This document shows, piece after piece, positions 1-8,615 of a stretch of 64,000 bases of DNA (position 1 is the stretch's first letter; every line of letters begins with the position of its first letter). Where the stretch lies: NCBI RefSeq assembly GCF_018403325.1, contig NZ_BOSL01000014.1, positions 102,707 through 166,706 on the forward strand, in the 5' to 3' direction. Origin of the DNA: Paenibacillus vini. GTDB taxonomy: Bacteria; Bacillota; Bacilli; Paenibacillales; Paenibacillaceae. The position numbers and the translations under genes were made by a program. Below the pieces are notes generated by a model that saw nothing but the letters and a program-made list of their open reading frames with translations, did not search any database and had not been told where the DNA came from.

Positions 1-98
1 TGGGATTTCTCTTGTCCCATCCATAATATACCATGTAAAACTAATATTTTCTAGTTTTTACAGTAAAAAATTTCTATAAATTCCATTTGAATGTGAAA

Positions 99-125
99 AG
101 TCCCTCATGCTTAACATGAGGGACT
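99..125 (-). terminator. Hairpin terminator after mscL
   Basis: A perfect 11-bp stem (agtccctcatg / catgagggact) with a 5-base loop lies about 50 bases past the mscL stop. Read on the minus strand it is followed by a short T-rich stretch (tttcacatt). It is probably the mscL terminator; the weak T run keeps confidence moderate. Confidence 0.6.
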
Positions 126-177
126 CTTGTCACTGCATACCAATTGTCAAATTGATAGGTGTACCACGCTGATAGAC

Positions 178-579
178 TTAAGCCTCCGGCTTGTTCAACT
201 GGGCGTTTTGTTTTAACAGATCCCGAATTTCGGCCAGCAGCAATTCTTCATTTGAGGGAAGAGGGGCTTGCTCAGGTTTGACTTCCTCTTCTTTGCGTTT
301 GAATCGGGATACTCCTTTGATGAAAAGAAAGATGGAGAACGAAATGATCAGGAAATCGACGACGGTTTGTAAAAAAACTCCGTAATTCAGCGTGGCATTT
401 CCAAACGTGAATGTTAGACCGGAGAGGTTGACGCCCCCAAGTAGCAGGCCTACCAGAGGCATGAGGATATCGCTCACGAGAGAAGCAACGATTTTGCCGA
501 AGGCCGCCCCGATAATGACCCCGATGGCGAGATCCAGTACATTTCCTTTCAACGCAAAAGCTTTAAACTCTTTCCACAT
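178..579 (-). CDS. mscL: Large-conductance mechanosensitive channel MscL
   Basis: 133-residue pentameric membrane channel that opens under high membrane tension and releases osmolytes during hypo-osmotic shock. The protein starts [12 protein letters not shown] and has the typical N-terminal amphipathic helix, then TM1 ([19 protein letters not shown], about residues 13-35), a periplasm-facing loop, TM2 (about 70-92) and a charged C-terminal helix rich in E and K. Length is close to the family norm. The open frame extends 85 codons upstream, but the start is placed at the ATG of MWKEF because an AGGAG lies about 10 bases ahead of it and the upstream extension does not resemble the family. Upstream lies a separately terminated DUF805 gene, so it is probably monocistronic. 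Confidence 0.95.
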   Translation of the reverse strand: MWKEFKAFALKGNVLDLAIGVIIGAAFGKIVASLVSDILMPLVGLLLGGVNLSGLTFTFGNATLNYGVFLQTVVDFLIISFSIFLFIKGVSRFKRKEEEVKPEQAPLPSNEELLLAEIRDLLKQNAQLNKPEA

Positions 580-654
580 ACAAGTACACCGCTCCTGTTT
601 CATATTTAGATTACATTCATTGTATCCAATAATAGAAAGCGAGCCAAGAGTCCA

Positions 655-696
655 TAAAAAGAAAACTGTCCCCCATGGAAGTAGGAGACAGTTTTC
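655..696 (-). terminator. Rho-independent terminator of the DUF805 gene
   Basis: On the minus strand the arms gaaaactgtc and gacagttttc flank a 16-base centre and are followed by ctttttatgg, a T run. It sits about 27 bases past the DUF805 stop, separating that gene from mscL. Confidence 0.8.
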
Positions 697-722
697 GACT
701 AAAGATTGGATCGATCCGGTAA

Positions 723-1067
723 TTAATACTTCGGATTCGGACCGTATTGGTTGGTGCCTTCTTCGCTGTCCAGGCACATGAATACGAGCAGGACAATCGC
801 CCCCACAAACGGAACTAAGGCGATTAAAAGCCATAAGCCGCTCTTACCCGTGTCGTGCAGTCTGCGGGCGCCTACCGCCAATGACGGTAGTAAAATAGCC
901 AGAGAGTAAAGATAGTTTAAACCGTTGCCCAGGCCGATTACGGCTCCTAAGATGCCTAGGACAATACCGATAATGAAATTGAACAGAAAGAACATCCAGT
1001 ATTCTGTCCGCCGGGCTCTTCCTTGAAAGCCCACATAATTTTGCAAAACCTTGAGATACCAATCCAT
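723..1067 (-). CDS. DUF805 family membrane protein (YhaH-like)
   Basis: 114 residues. The start [24 protein letters not shown] is the hallmark of DUF805: a W-Y-L-x-V motif, then F-x-G-R-A-R-R-x-E-Y-W before the first hydrophobic helix. About three to four membrane segments follow, with the conserved arginine and [10 protein letters not shown] segment near residue 68. The function of the family is not established. The start codon has a strong AGGAGGG about 10 bases upstream. It has its own terminator, so it is likely a single-gene transcript; the AT-rich 270 bases upstream also serve the divergent endoglucanase. Confidence 0.88.
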   Translation of the reverse strand: MDWYLKVLQNYVGFQGRARRTEYWMFFLFNFIIGIVLGILGAVIGLGNGLNYLYSLAILLPSLAVGARRLHDTGKSGLWLLIALVPFVGAIVLLVFMCLDSEEGTNQYGPNPKY

Positions 1068-1223
1068 GAAATAAATTCCCTCCTAAGTAACTGTTTTTTA
1101 TGAACTATGTATATTCGGAGAATAACTTGTTCTATTTATATATAATTGAAATTCCAAAATTCGACAATATCTATTTTAAAATTTATGAGTCTATTATTTA
1201 AGATATTCATTTCAACCACTGAT

Positions 1224-1253
1224 TTGTACATGATTTCCCTTTAAATTTATACG
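1224..1253 (+). promoter_or_regulatory. Candidate sigma-A promoter for the endoglucanase
   Basis: TTGTAC at 1224-1229 is followed after 17 or 18 bases by TTATAC (1247-1252) or TATACG (1248-1253). It lies 90 bases before the GH5 start in an otherwise AT-rich gene-free stretch (1068-1341). The cre-like site lies about 38 bases further downstream. Confidence 0.4.
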
Positions 1254-1290
1254 GTATCTTCTACTGGGTACCCATGGTAAATTATTTTAT

Positions 1291-1304
1291 AGAAAACGCT
1301 TACA
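1291..1304 (+). promoter_or_regulatory. cre-like site (CcpA) ahead of the endoglucanase
   Basis: AGAAAACGCTTACA matches the catabolite-responsive element consensus TGWAANCGNTNWCA at 13 of 14 positions (only the first T differs). It lies 38 bases before the start codon, downstream of the candidate promoter. By analogy with other Bacillales polysaccharide hydrolases, CcpA would block transcription there when preferred sugars are present. Confidence 0.7.
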
Positions 1305-1341
1305 TAAAATCGATGGCAAACGAGAGGGGAGTAATGAGTTC

Positions 1342-3069
1342 ATGAGTAAAAAGCATAATCGTTCTTTTTTATCGCTGACGATGGCTGTGGCTATGTTGGT
1401 ATCGATCTTTTCGTCGGTAGCTTCGGCCGATTCGAAACCGGTCGCGGCTTCCAAGGAAAATGCAGCAATCAACATTCAGGCTTATGTCGAGGACATGCAG
1501 CCAGGCTGGAACCTGGGAAATACGCTTGACGCTACGGGAGACGACGAGACGAGTTGGGGCAATCCCCGCGTTACGAAGGAATTGATTCAAGAAATTGCCG
1601 GCCAAGGTTATAAGAGCATCCGCATTCCGGTGACCTGGGGCCAGCACATGGGTGAAGTACCCGACTATAAGATCGATCCGGCGTATTTAAACCGGGTAGA
1701 GGAAGTTGTAAACTGGGCTCTGGAAGCCGATCTGTACGTCATGATTAATATGCATCATGATTCCTGGCAGTGGATCAGCCATATGGAGAAGAATCATGAC
1801 GAAGTGCTCGCAAAGTATAAATCGGCATGGACTCAGATCGCCGACCGGTTTAAGAATCATTCCAACAAGCTTATGTTTGAAGCGATCAACGAGCCTCGGT
1901 TCACGGATGGCGGGACTACGGATCATGCCAAGCAATATGAAATGCTGGAGGAACTGATCACTTCTTTCCATGTTATCGTTAGAAATTCCGGCGGACTCAA
2001 CGCGGAGCGCCCCTTGGTGATTCCGACCCGCGAGACTTCGCCGCAGCAGGAAGATTTGACGGTTCTGTACAACACGATCAATAAGCTTAACGATAAGAAT
2101 TTGATTGCAACCGTACATTTCTATGGTTTCTGGCCGTTCAGCGTGAACATTGCCGGGTACTATAAGCTGGAGAAGGATACGCTGAATGATTTGACAACCA
2201 CTTTTGACAACGTTTACAACACGCTGGTTGCCAAAGGAATCCCGGTTATCCTTGGCGAATACGGGTTGCTCGGCTTCGACAAAAACACTGGTGTCATCGA
2301 GCAGGGCGAGAAACTGAAGTTCTTCGAGATTTTGACCAATTATCTTAAAGAAAAGAAAATTACGCATATGCTGTGGGATAACGGGCAGCATTTTGGCCGG
2401 ACTACGTTTAAATGGTCTGACGAGCAATTATTCAACATTATGAAAGCCGGGTGGACAGGACGTTCGTCCACTGCCGAAAACGATCTGATTTACCTGAAGC
2501 AAGGGGCGGAAATTCAAGATGCGAAAATCCTGCTGAATCTGAACGGAAACCAGTTGACCGGATTGTTCGCGGGCAGCGAAAAACTGGTTCAGGGCGAAGA
2601 TTACGAATTGAACGGGGAAGAGCTGATTCTTAAAGCCAGCCGGCTCACGAAATTGACGGCGGCCGGACATTTGGGCCAAAACGCTATTGTCAACGCACGT
2701 TTCAGCTACGGTCCGGAATGGAATTTTAAAATCGTTGTCAACAAAACGCCTGAGCTCTTCAATGCCTCCGGGTCCACTGAAGAATTTGCGATTCCTACAG
2801 TATTTAACGGGAACCAGCTTGCCACGATGGAGGCGGTATATCCTGGCGGCGGGAATGCCGGACCGCAGGATTGGACTTCTTTCAAAGAGTTCGGATACAC
2901 CTTCGCACCTTCGTTCGCGACCGACCAAATCAAGCTTTTGCCTGAATTTTTCAAAGAGGTGAAAGACGGAGAGGTCATTCTGAAATTCCATTTCTGGAGC
3001 GGCGAGATTGTGAATTACAAGCTCACAAAGAAGGGAACCGTCGTAACGGGGCAAGTTTTGACAGAATAA
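1342..3069 (+). CDS. Secreted GH5 endoglucanase with Ig-like X2 and CBM46-like modules
   Basis: 575 residues. A signal peptide (SLTMAVAMLVSIFSS) with likely cleavage after ASA at residue 29 exports it. Residues about 45-370 form a GH5 (subfamily 4-like) cellulase: GWNLGNTLD at 55-63, RIPVTW at 94-99, H138/H139, acid/base Glu184 in the NEP motif, H259, nucleophile Glu306 in LGEYG, and Trp345. Residues about 380-467 look like the Ig-like CBM_X2 module, and about 475-575 like CBM46, the same order as Bacillus Cel5B enzymes that cleave beta-1,4-glucans or xyloglucan. Ribosome binding site GAGGGGA precedes the ATG. An ATG-AGT-TCA-TGA mini-frame overlaps the start by ATGA. It has a terminator behind it and a cre-like site ahead. 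Confidence 0.93.
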   Translation: MSKKHNRSFLSLTMAVAMLVSIFSSVASADSKPVAASKENAAINIQAYVEDMQPGWNLGNTLDATGDDETSWGNPRVTKELIQEIAGQGYKSIRIPVTWGQHMGEVPDYKIDPAYLNRVEEVVNWALEADLYVMINMHHDSWQWISHMEKNHDEVLAKYKSAWTQIADRFKNHSNKLMFEAINEPRFTDGGTTDHAKQYEMLEELITSFHVIVRNSGGLNAERPLVIPTRETSPQQEDLTVLYNTINKLNDKNLIATVHFYGFWPFSVNIAGYYKLEKDTLNDLTTTFDNVYNTLVAKGIPVILGEYGLLGFDKNTGVIEQGEKLKFFEILTNYLKEKKITHMLWDNGQHFGRTTFKWSDEQLFNIMKAGWTGRSSTAENDLIYLKQGAEIQDAKILLNLNGNQLTGLFAGSEKLVQGEDYELNGEELILKASRLTKLTAAGHLGQNAIVNARFSYGPEWNFKIVVNKTPELFNASGSTEEFAIPTVFNGNQLATMEAVYPGGGNAGPQDWTSFKEFGYTFAPSFATDQIKLLPEFFKEVKDGEVILKFHFWSGEIVNYKLTKKGTVVTGQVLTE

Positions 3070-3082
3070 TGGATTTTTAATC

Positions 3083-3120
3083 GAAGTCCTGTGCCTGTAA
3101 AGGCCTGGACTTCTTTTTTT
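3083..3120 (+). terminator. Rho-independent terminator of the endoglucanase
   Basis: gaagtcc and ggacttc arms with an inner gcc/ggc pair, followed by seven or more T residues, 13 bases after the stop codon. Confidence 0.9.
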
Positions 3121-3276
3121 CGTAACGGAGCGAATGTGCGAACTACTTATTTTATCTCAAGAAACCTCTTGTCCGGCTTGGAATATTAAGGTATGATAGT
3201 GTCCTTCTTGCAAAATCGCCTTGTCTGAAGTGGACGGATTTCAGCGTCTATTATGCTTATCGGAGGTGCTATACTT

Positions 3277-4053
3277 ATGCTCTATTTCACGCTGGCTTCC
3301 AAAGCCTATGCCCGCAACCTTCAATACCGCGGCGCGCATATGGTGCACAATCTCGCTAGCGCCATGTTCGGGTTCATGTACGCGTGCATCTGGATCGGCC
3401 TGGGCCGGGATCACCCTTTGGGAGAATACGGAACGCAGGGAATGGTCGGCTACATCGGCTTTACCCAGGCGGCGCTCTGGATTACCAGCTTCATCTCGAA
3501 CGGTCTCGGTATTCCGCAAGCCGTTAGGACCGGTCAAATCTCGCTTGATCTGATGCGTCCCGTTCATCTGTTCAGCCATATGGCGGCCAGGGAATGCGGG
3601 CAAATCGCCTACCAGCTTCTTTACAAATCCATTCCGATTTATCTCCTGTACTTTTTTGTGTTTTCGCTTCAGACTCCACAGCATGGAATTACTTATTTGC
3701 ACACCGCTGCCGGATTGTCCGGAGCTGCCTACTTATCCATTTGCTTGAATTATCTCATTGGAGTCAGCGCATTATGGACAACCGAGTCGTCATGGCTTTA
3801 TTGGGGCAATCACGCGCTTATCAATCTGCTTGCCGGATTTTTTATTCCGCTCGAATGGCTGCCGGGACCGCTGGAGAGTCTGGCCTGGATGTCTCCTTAT
3901 CCTTATCTGTTATATGTGCCCACGACTGTGTATCTCGGCTATGGTAATGCCTTTTGGTTATGGGGAACCCTGTTTTGGTGCGCGCTTCTGACGGTTCTCT
4001 GTCTTCTGGCGACCAAAGTGGTGCGACGGAAAGTGGAGGTGCAGGGAGGATGA
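3277..4053 (+). CDS. ABC-2 type exporter permease, first subunit (COG4587-like)
   Basis: 258 residues with about six hydrophobic segments, beginning MLYFTLASKAYARNLQYRG. It resembles the paired ABC-2 permeases of the DUF990/COG4587 type. I place the start at 3277, not at the upstream in-frame ATG at 3253, because GGAGGT lies 9 bases ahead of 3277 and nothing lies ahead of 3253. Its stop overlaps the start of the next permease (ATGA), so the two are translationally coupled. With the ATPase downstream it should form a heteromeric exporter; substrate not readable from the sequence. Confidence 0.85.
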   Translation: MLYFTLASKAYARNLQYRGAHMVHNLASAMFGFMYACIWIGLGRDHPLGEYGTQGMVGYIGFTQAALWITSFISNGLGIPQAVRTGQISLDLMRPVHLFSHMAARECGQIAYQLLYKSIPIYLLYFFVFSLQTPQHGITYLHTAAGLSGAAYLSICLNYLIGVSALWTTESSWLYWGNHALINLLAGFFIPLEWLPGPLESLAWMSPYPYLLYVPTTVYLGYGNAFWLWGTLFWCALLTVLCLLATKVVRRKVEVQGG

Positions 4054-4850
4054 AGCTTAAATCCTGGTTGACCTTGTACCGGCTGTTGATCCGCACCAGT
4101 ATCCGAAGCCGGATGCAATATAAGTTTAATTTCCTGCTTGCGGCGGTGTTGGCCGCCCTAATCCAGATCTCCGAGTTTCTGATGGTCGCGATTGTACTGC
4201 ATAAATTCGGCGCTATCCAGGGTTGGTCCATCTATGAGGTGGGTTATTTATTCGCGGTAATGACCTTGTCCAAAACACTGTACCGGACCTTTGCCGATGA
4301 GGTGCATCATTTGGAAAAATACCTCGTCAGCGGCGATTTCGATCAGCTCTTGACCCGGCCAATGCCGGTGTTGCTTGCATTGATGCCGCAAAACTTCCGG
4401 ATTATGCTCGGCGAAGTGTTGCAGGGCGGGTTCATTCTTTGCTGGTCCCTCGGAGGGATGATGAAGGGCGGACAAGTCAGTTGGACCGCTGTGCCATCCA
4501 CTTTGTTTATTATTGGCACGGGCGCGGTCATCTTGTTCTCGATCGGTCTCGCGACGGCTACGATCGGCTTTTGGACTACACGGATCGGTGAGCTGCAGAC
4601 ATTCACGGAGGATGCGGCCCGTACGGCGGCACAGTACCCGCTCTCGATATATCCCAAGTGGATGTCCTCTCTGCTGCTGATCGTAATCCCGGTAGGCTTC
4701 GTGAATTACATTCCGTCCCTTTATATTTTGCGGGGCGAGTTGGGGGCATGGGTGCTCGCGGCATCGGCAGGCGTGGCGATCGTCTGTCTTGCGGCAAGCC
4801 TGCGCTTCTGGCGGTTCGGCATCACTAAATACCAAAGTACGGGAAGCTAG
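4050..4850 (+). CDS. ABC-2 type exporter permease, second subunit (COG3694-like)
   Basis: 266 residues starting MKLKSWLTLYRLLIRTSIRSRMQYKFN, with six predicted membrane segments. The start is the ATG overlapping the previous stop, preceded by GGGAGG inside the upstream gene; the longer in-frame extension is rejected because it runs through the end of the first permease. The motif FLLAAVLAALIQISEFLMV and the gene order match the second member of DUF990-type permease pairs. It lies 15 bases before the ATPase gene. Confidence 0.85.
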   Translation: MKLKSWLTLYRLLIRTSIRSRMQYKFNFLLAAVLAALIQISEFLMVAIVLHKFGAIQGWSIYEVGYLFAVMTLSKTLYRTFADEVHHLEKYLVSGDFDQLLTRPMPVLLALMPQNFRIMLGEVLQGGFILCWSLGGMMKGGQVSWTAVPSTLFIIGTGAVILFSIGLATATIGFWTTRIGELQTFTEDAARTAAQYPLSIYPKWMSSLLLIVIPVGFVNYIPSLYILRGELGAWVLAASAGVAIVCLAASLRFWRFGITKYQSTGS

Positions 4851-4865
4851 GGGAGGGGTTAAGCA

Positions 4866-5855
4866 ATGATCGAAGCCCGGAATTTATATAAAGAGTTTAA
4901 GACCCCGGTTGTTCGGGAAGGCCGATTTTCCGGCATACGCACGTTATTTTCCAGGGAATACCGGCATAAAGAGGCGGTGTGCGGCATCAGCTTTCAAGTG
5001 GAACGGGGAGAATCTGTCGGCTATATCGGTCCGAACGGAGCGGGAAAGTCGACCACAATAAAGATGTTGACCGGGATCCTGCACCCCACCTCCGGCGAGG
5101 TGTCCGTGGGCGGCTTGAACCCGCACAAGGACCGCCGGAAAGCGGTGCGGCAGCTCGGCGTCGTGTTCGGACAGCGGAGTCAGCTTTGGTGGGATCTTCC
5201 GGTTAAGGATTCCTATGATATTTTGGCTCAGATGTACGATGTCAGCCCGGCCGATAAAAATCAAAGATTGAATCAGTTCGCAGAGTTGCTGGATCTGAAT
5301 GAATTTTGGGAGACGCCGGTGCGAAAGCTGTCCCTTGGTCAACGGATGCGGGCGGATATTGCAGCCGCCATGCTCCATGATCCCGAGCTGCTGTTTCTCG
5401 ACGAGCCGACCATCGGGCTGGATGTGCACGCGAAAGTCAATATCAGGCAGTTTTTGCGCACACTGAATCAGGATTTCGGCAAAACGATTTTGCTGACCAC
5501 GCATGACATGGACGATATCGAACAGCTGTGCAATCGGGTCATGGTCATTGATCACGGGCAACTCACGTATGATGGAACCATCCCGTCCTTGCGGGAGATG
5601 ATCGGGCTGCCGACATCCATCCGGATCAAGTTCCGTGGGGCTTATCATGTACCGGAGGATTTGGACCGCCGCGCTCATTCTCATTTGTTCCGTGTGACGG
5701 GCATGGAGGACGATACCGTTATGATCGAGGCAAACCGTACCGAGGTCAGCACGATGGAGATCATCCGAATCGTGGGCACCTGGGGCGAGATCGACGATAT
5801 TGCGATGGAGGAGCCGGAATTTGAGGAGGTTATCCGCAGCTATTCGGCCTCCTGA
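4866..5855 (+). CDS. ABC transporter ATP-binding protein (NatA/COG4586-like)
   Basis: 329 residues. Walker A GPNGAGKST at 55-63, a Q-loop region, signature LSLGQRMRADIA near 157, Walker B LLFLDEPT with Glu, and the switch His in TTHDMDD. An N-terminal extension before the core (residues about 12-35) and a C-terminal extension of about 85 residues fit the COG4586 type that pairs with two DUF990-like permeases. It energises the exporter formed with the two preceding permeases. Ribosome binding site GGGGAGGGG precedes it. No clear terminator follows; TTGACA of the next promoter lies 9 bases after the stop. Confidence 0.9.
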   Translation: MIEARNLYKEFKTPVVREGRFSGIRTLFSREYRHKEAVCGISFQVERGESVGYIGPNGAGKSTTIKMLTGILHPTSGEVSVGGLNPHKDRRKAVRQLGVVFGQRSQLWWDLPVKDSYDILAQMYDVSPADKNQRLNQFAELLDLNEFWETPVRKLSLGQRMRADIAAAMLHDPELLFLDEPTIGLDVHAKVNIRQFLRTLNQDFGKTILLTTHDMDDIEQLCNRVMVIDHGQLTYDGTIPSLREMIGLPTSIRIKFRGAYHVPEDLDRRAHSHLFRVTGMEDDTVMIEANRTEVSTMEIIRIVGTWGEIDDIAMEEPEFEEVIRSYSAS

Positions 5856-5863
5856 GCCAGAAC

Positions 5864-5892
5864 TTGACATTTCTACCTGCTCAAATTACATT
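5864..5892 (+). promoter_or_regulatory. Candidate promoter of the glycine riboswitch-sda transcript
   Basis: TTGACA at 5864-5869 and TACATT at 5887-5892 are spaced 17 bases. A perfect TATAAT at 5903-5908 lies further on but has no matching -35 at the right distance. Either could start the riboswitch transcript that begins its first aptamer near 5920. Confidence 0.45.
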
Positions 5893-5919
5893 TAATACAA
5901 ACTATAATATACGCGAATG

Positions 5920-6118
5920 ACGATTATGGGAGAGCCCGCTATCCTTGCAGGAATGAGCGGCACCGAAGGAGCAAAGGGCAGGCCTTGCGCGCCAGTCATG
6001 AATCTCTCAGGTAACAGGACCATAATCCGACGCGACTCTGGAGAGAGCGTTCAGCCACCCAAGGGGTACGTGTCCGAGTGAAGAAGGACATTAAACTTTC
6101 TGGTAACCGGGACAGAGA
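5920..6118 (+). ncRNA. Tandem glycine riboswitch
   Basis: Two consecutive glycine aptamers are visible. The first (about 5920-6030) has GGGAGAG, the conserved CACCGAAGGAGCAA, then TGAATCTCTCAGGTAAC and AGGACC. The second (about 6034-6118) has GGAGAGAGC, CACC...GGGG, then AAACTTTCTGGTAACCGGGACAGAG. The two-aptamer layout joined by a short linker matches the family. The CTCTG at 6036-6040 can pair with CAGAG at 6113-6117 to close the second aptamer, which would compete with the terminator just downstream, suggesting a glycine-activated ON switch. It controls sdaAB-sdaAA. Confidence 0.95.
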
Positions 6119-6148
6119 AGAGGCAATAGGCCTTTTCCTGTCCTTTTT
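6109..6148 (+). terminator. Riboswitch expression-platform terminator
   Basis: GGACAG (6110-6115) can pair with CTGTCC (6138-6143), with an inner AAGAGGC / GGCCTTTT pairing, followed by TTTTT at 6144-6148. The left arm overlaps the closing stem of the second glycine aptamer, so ligand binding should disrupt the terminator. Confidence 0.8.
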
Positions 6149-6196
6149 GCATGACTTGAATTTCTTGAAGATTATGAGCAGCCGGGGGAGATATCG

Positions 6197-6862
6197 ATGC
6201 GATTCAAGAATGTGTTCTCAATTATCGGGCCGGCGATGATCGGCCCATCAAGCTCCCATACCGCCGGAGCGGTACGGATCGGACGCTTTGCAAGACAATT
6301 GCTCGGTGCCGAGCCGACGGAGGCCGATATTTGTTTCTATGGTTCGTTTGCCGAGACCTTTAAGGGGCATGGCACGGATCTTGCGGTAGTGGGCGGTATC
6401 CTGGATTACCGCACGGATGACGAGCGGATTCGCAATTCTCTGCAAAACGCGGAGGAGGCCGGAGTGAACCTGCACTTTTCAACCGGCACGGCGCCTGGAG
6501 CTCATCCGAATACAGTAAAAATAAATTTGACCTCCGGAGAAGAGCGATGCGAAGTGATTGGGGCTTCCATCGGCGGGGGGACCGTCGTGATCCGCAACAT
6601 TAACGGATTCGAAGTGAAAAGCTCCGGCGAGCTGCCTACGCTGGTGGTGGCTCATGCCGACCGTCAGGGCGTGCTGGCAGGGATTACCGCTTTGTTTAGT
6701 AAAGCGGACGTCAATATAGGTTATATTATTACCGACCGGAAGGGCAGGACAGGAGAAGCGCTTACTGTGGTGGAAGCGGACTCGGCCATTCCTGAACCGC
6801 TGATTGGCGAGGTTACCTCATTGCCTTACGTCAGCCGGGTTTCATATATTCATCTGACTTAG
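6197..6862 (+). CDS. sdaAB: L-serine dehydratase, iron-sulfur type, beta subunit
   Basis: 221 residues. Together with the alpha subunit it deaminates L-serine to pyruvate and ammonia using a [4Fe-4S] cluster. The N-terminal domain has GPSSSHTAGAVRIG (about 16-29), the substrate-binding signature of the SdaA/SdaB fold; residues about 148-221 form an ACT domain (PTLVVAHADRQGVLAGI) that likely senses serine. GGGGGAGA precedes the ATG. It lies 49 bases after the riboswitch terminator and 15 bases before sdaAA, so both genes are under glycine control. Confidence 0.95.
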   Translation: MRFKNVFSIIGPAMIGPSSSHTAGAVRIGRFARQLLGAEPTEADICFYGSFAETFKGHGTDLAVVGGILDYRTDDERIRNSLQNAEEAGVNLHFSTGTAPGAHPNTVKINLTSGEERCEVIGASIGGGTVVIRNINGFEVKSSGELPTLVVAHADRQGVLAGITALFSKADVNIGYIITDRKGRTGEALTVVEADSAIPEPLIGEVTSLPYVSRVSYIHLT

Positions 6863-6877
6863 GAGGGAGCGGGTACG

Positions 6878-7759
6878 ATGCGGTTTCGCAATTTGCAGGA
6901 ACTCATGGAACTGTGTGAGAGTGAATCCAAGACGATTTCGGAAATTATGATTCAGGATCAGTCTGAAGAGACCGGCCAATCCGCGGCCGAGATAATGACG
7001 GTCATGACGGAATATTACCAAATCATGAAAAGCGCGGTGCATAAAGGATTGACGGAGGAAACGAAATCGCCCAGCGGATTGACGGGCGGTGATGCCAAAA
7101 GGGTGGAGGCATACCGGAAGCGTGAAGAATCGTCAGCAGGAGCCATCGCCTGCCAGGCGATGGCTTATGCCCTGGCCGTGTCGGAGGTCAACGCTTCCAT
7201 GGGGCGGATCGTCGCGACGCCGACGGCAGGCTCATGCGGTATCATTCCCGGCGTATTCGTAAGCGCCCAGGAACGTTTCGGCTGGGACGACGAGCATCTG
7301 GTGCGGGGGCTGTTCTGCGCCGGGGCGATCGGTTACGTGATCGCCAACAATTCGTTCATCTCCGGCGCCGAAGGCGGGTGCCAGGCGGAAGTCGGCTCGG
7401 CGATCGGCATGGCGGCCGGGGCTATGGTGGAACTGCGCGGAGGCACGCCGGAGCAGGCGGTGCATGCGGTCGGGCTGGCTCTTAAAAATACGCTCGGCTT
7501 GATCTGTGATCCGGTCGGCGGCCTCGTCGAAATCCCCTGTATCGTCCGTAACGGATTCGGGGCAGTCAATGCGCTGGCGGCTGCAGATATGGCGCTGGCC
7601 GGTGTGCGAAGCGCCATTCCGTCCGACGAGGTGATCGACGTGATGCTGGAGGTCGGCTCCGCCATGCCGAGCCGGCACCGGGAGACCGCCCAAGGCGGTC
7701 TGGCTCAGACTCCGACCGGCCGCAAGATCATGAAGGAACTGCGAGCACGCAAAAAATAG
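6878..7759 (+). CDS. sdaAA: L-serine dehydratase, iron-sulfur type, alpha subunit
   Basis: 293 residues. Catalytic subunit carrying the iron-sulfur cluster: PTAGSCGIIPG, SGAEGGCQAEVGSA, and LICDPVGGLVEIPC contain the conserved cysteines. GGSAIG-like glycine-rich loops and the AQGGLAQTPTG tail are typical. Length fits the two-subunit Bacillus-type enzyme. AGGAGGGAG precedes the ATG. It is co-transcribed with sdaAB behind the glycine riboswitch and ends at a strong terminator. Confidence 0.95.
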   Translation: MRFRNLQELMELCESESKTISEIMIQDQSEETGQSAAEIMTVMTEYYQIMKSAVHKGLTEETKSPSGLTGGDAKRVEAYRKREESSAGAIACQAMAYALAVSEVNASMGRIVATPTAGSCGIIPGVFVSAQERFGWDDEHLVRGLFCAGAIGYVIANNSFISGAEGGCQAEVGSAIGMAAGAMVELRGGTPEQAVHAVGLALKNTLGLICDPVGGLVEIPCIVRNGFGAVNALAAADMALAGVRSAIPSDEVIDVMLEVGSAMPSRHRETAQGGLAQTPTGRKIMKELRARKK

Positions 7760-7786
7760 CTGCCCTTTTGGGCGGCTGTTTTTTTA
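7758..7786 (+). terminator. Rho-independent terminator of sdaAB-sdaAA
   Basis: Stem agctgccc / gggcggct with a TTTT loop followed by seven T residues; it begins inside the sdaAA stop codon. Confidence 0.92.
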
Positions 7787-7853
7787 TACTGAAATTATGT
7801 TATACCTCTTCGGCATTCCAGGCCATCTGTCAGGTTGTACAGTTATTTTGAGA

Positions 7854-8438
7854 TTAAACCTGTTGCTTGGTTGTCATAAACGTTTTTACCGCAGGAGGTT
7901 CATAAGATAGAAATTGATCCAGCAGTCCTTTGGGAGTCGTGTCGCTAAGCGTCATGGAACGGAACTTTTCCTGAAGGAACTGCTCGTCGGCCATATGATT
8001 GATCATGGTGATCAGGGGATCGTAGTAACGGTTCGTGTTCAGCAGTCCGCAGGGCTTGCGATGCAGGCCCAACTGCGCCCATGTGAATATTTCGAAAAAT
8101 TCGTCCATCGTGCCCGCTCCTCCCGGCAGAACCACGAAGCCATCCGCCAGTTCGGCCATCTTGGCCTTTCTTTCGTGCATGGAATCCACGATATATAGTT
8201 CGGACAGGTTCTTGTGAGCAATTTCCCGGTTTTCCAAAAAAGTCGGCAGCACGCCGATGGCTTCTCCGCCTTCCGCAAGCACCGTATCGGCAACAGTACC
8301 CATCAACCCCACGCTGGAGCCCCCGTAAACAAGAGTAAGCTTCCTTGCAGCCAGTTCTTTGCCCAGCTCGGCCGCCCCTTGGCCGTAAACTTCAGATGCT
8401 CCGGCACTTGATCCGCAAAATACGGCTATTCTTTTCAT
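7854..8438 (-). CDS. LOG family phosphoribohydrolase (TIGR00730, YvdD-like)
   Basis: 194 residues. Rossmann-like protein with SMHERKAKM (86-94) and PGGAGTMDE (105-113), the two motifs that define the LOG/cytokinin riboside 5'-monophosphate phosphoribohydrolase family. These enzymes release a base from nucleoside 5'-monophosphates; the old name 'lysine decarboxylase' for this family is wrong. The physiological substrate in Firmicutes is uncertain. GGAGGCGATGG precedes the ATG. Single gene convergent with sdaAA. Confidence 0.92.
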   Translation of the reverse strand: MKRIAVFCGSSAGASEVYGQGAAELGKELAARKLTLVYGGSSVGLMGTVADTVLAEGGEAIGVLPTFLENREIAHKNLSELYIVDSMHERKAKMAELADGFVVLPGGAGTMDEFFEIFTWAQLGLHRKPCGLLNTNRYYDPLITMINHMADEQFLQEKFRSMTLSDTTPKGLLDQFLSYEPPAVKTFMTTKQQV

Positions 8439-8615
8439 TCCATCGCCTCCTTAAGTTCATTAAAATTATAGCCTACTTCTTAAGCTTGTTGAATAACCGG
8501 ACTAGGCTCTTTTGTAAATTGTAAAAGACGTTTATATGCAAAGTATCTCTGTCTCTACTTCGGAGAGCATGATATTTTGAATCTAATACTAGATATGCAT
8601 GTAGGAGGTAATGTA

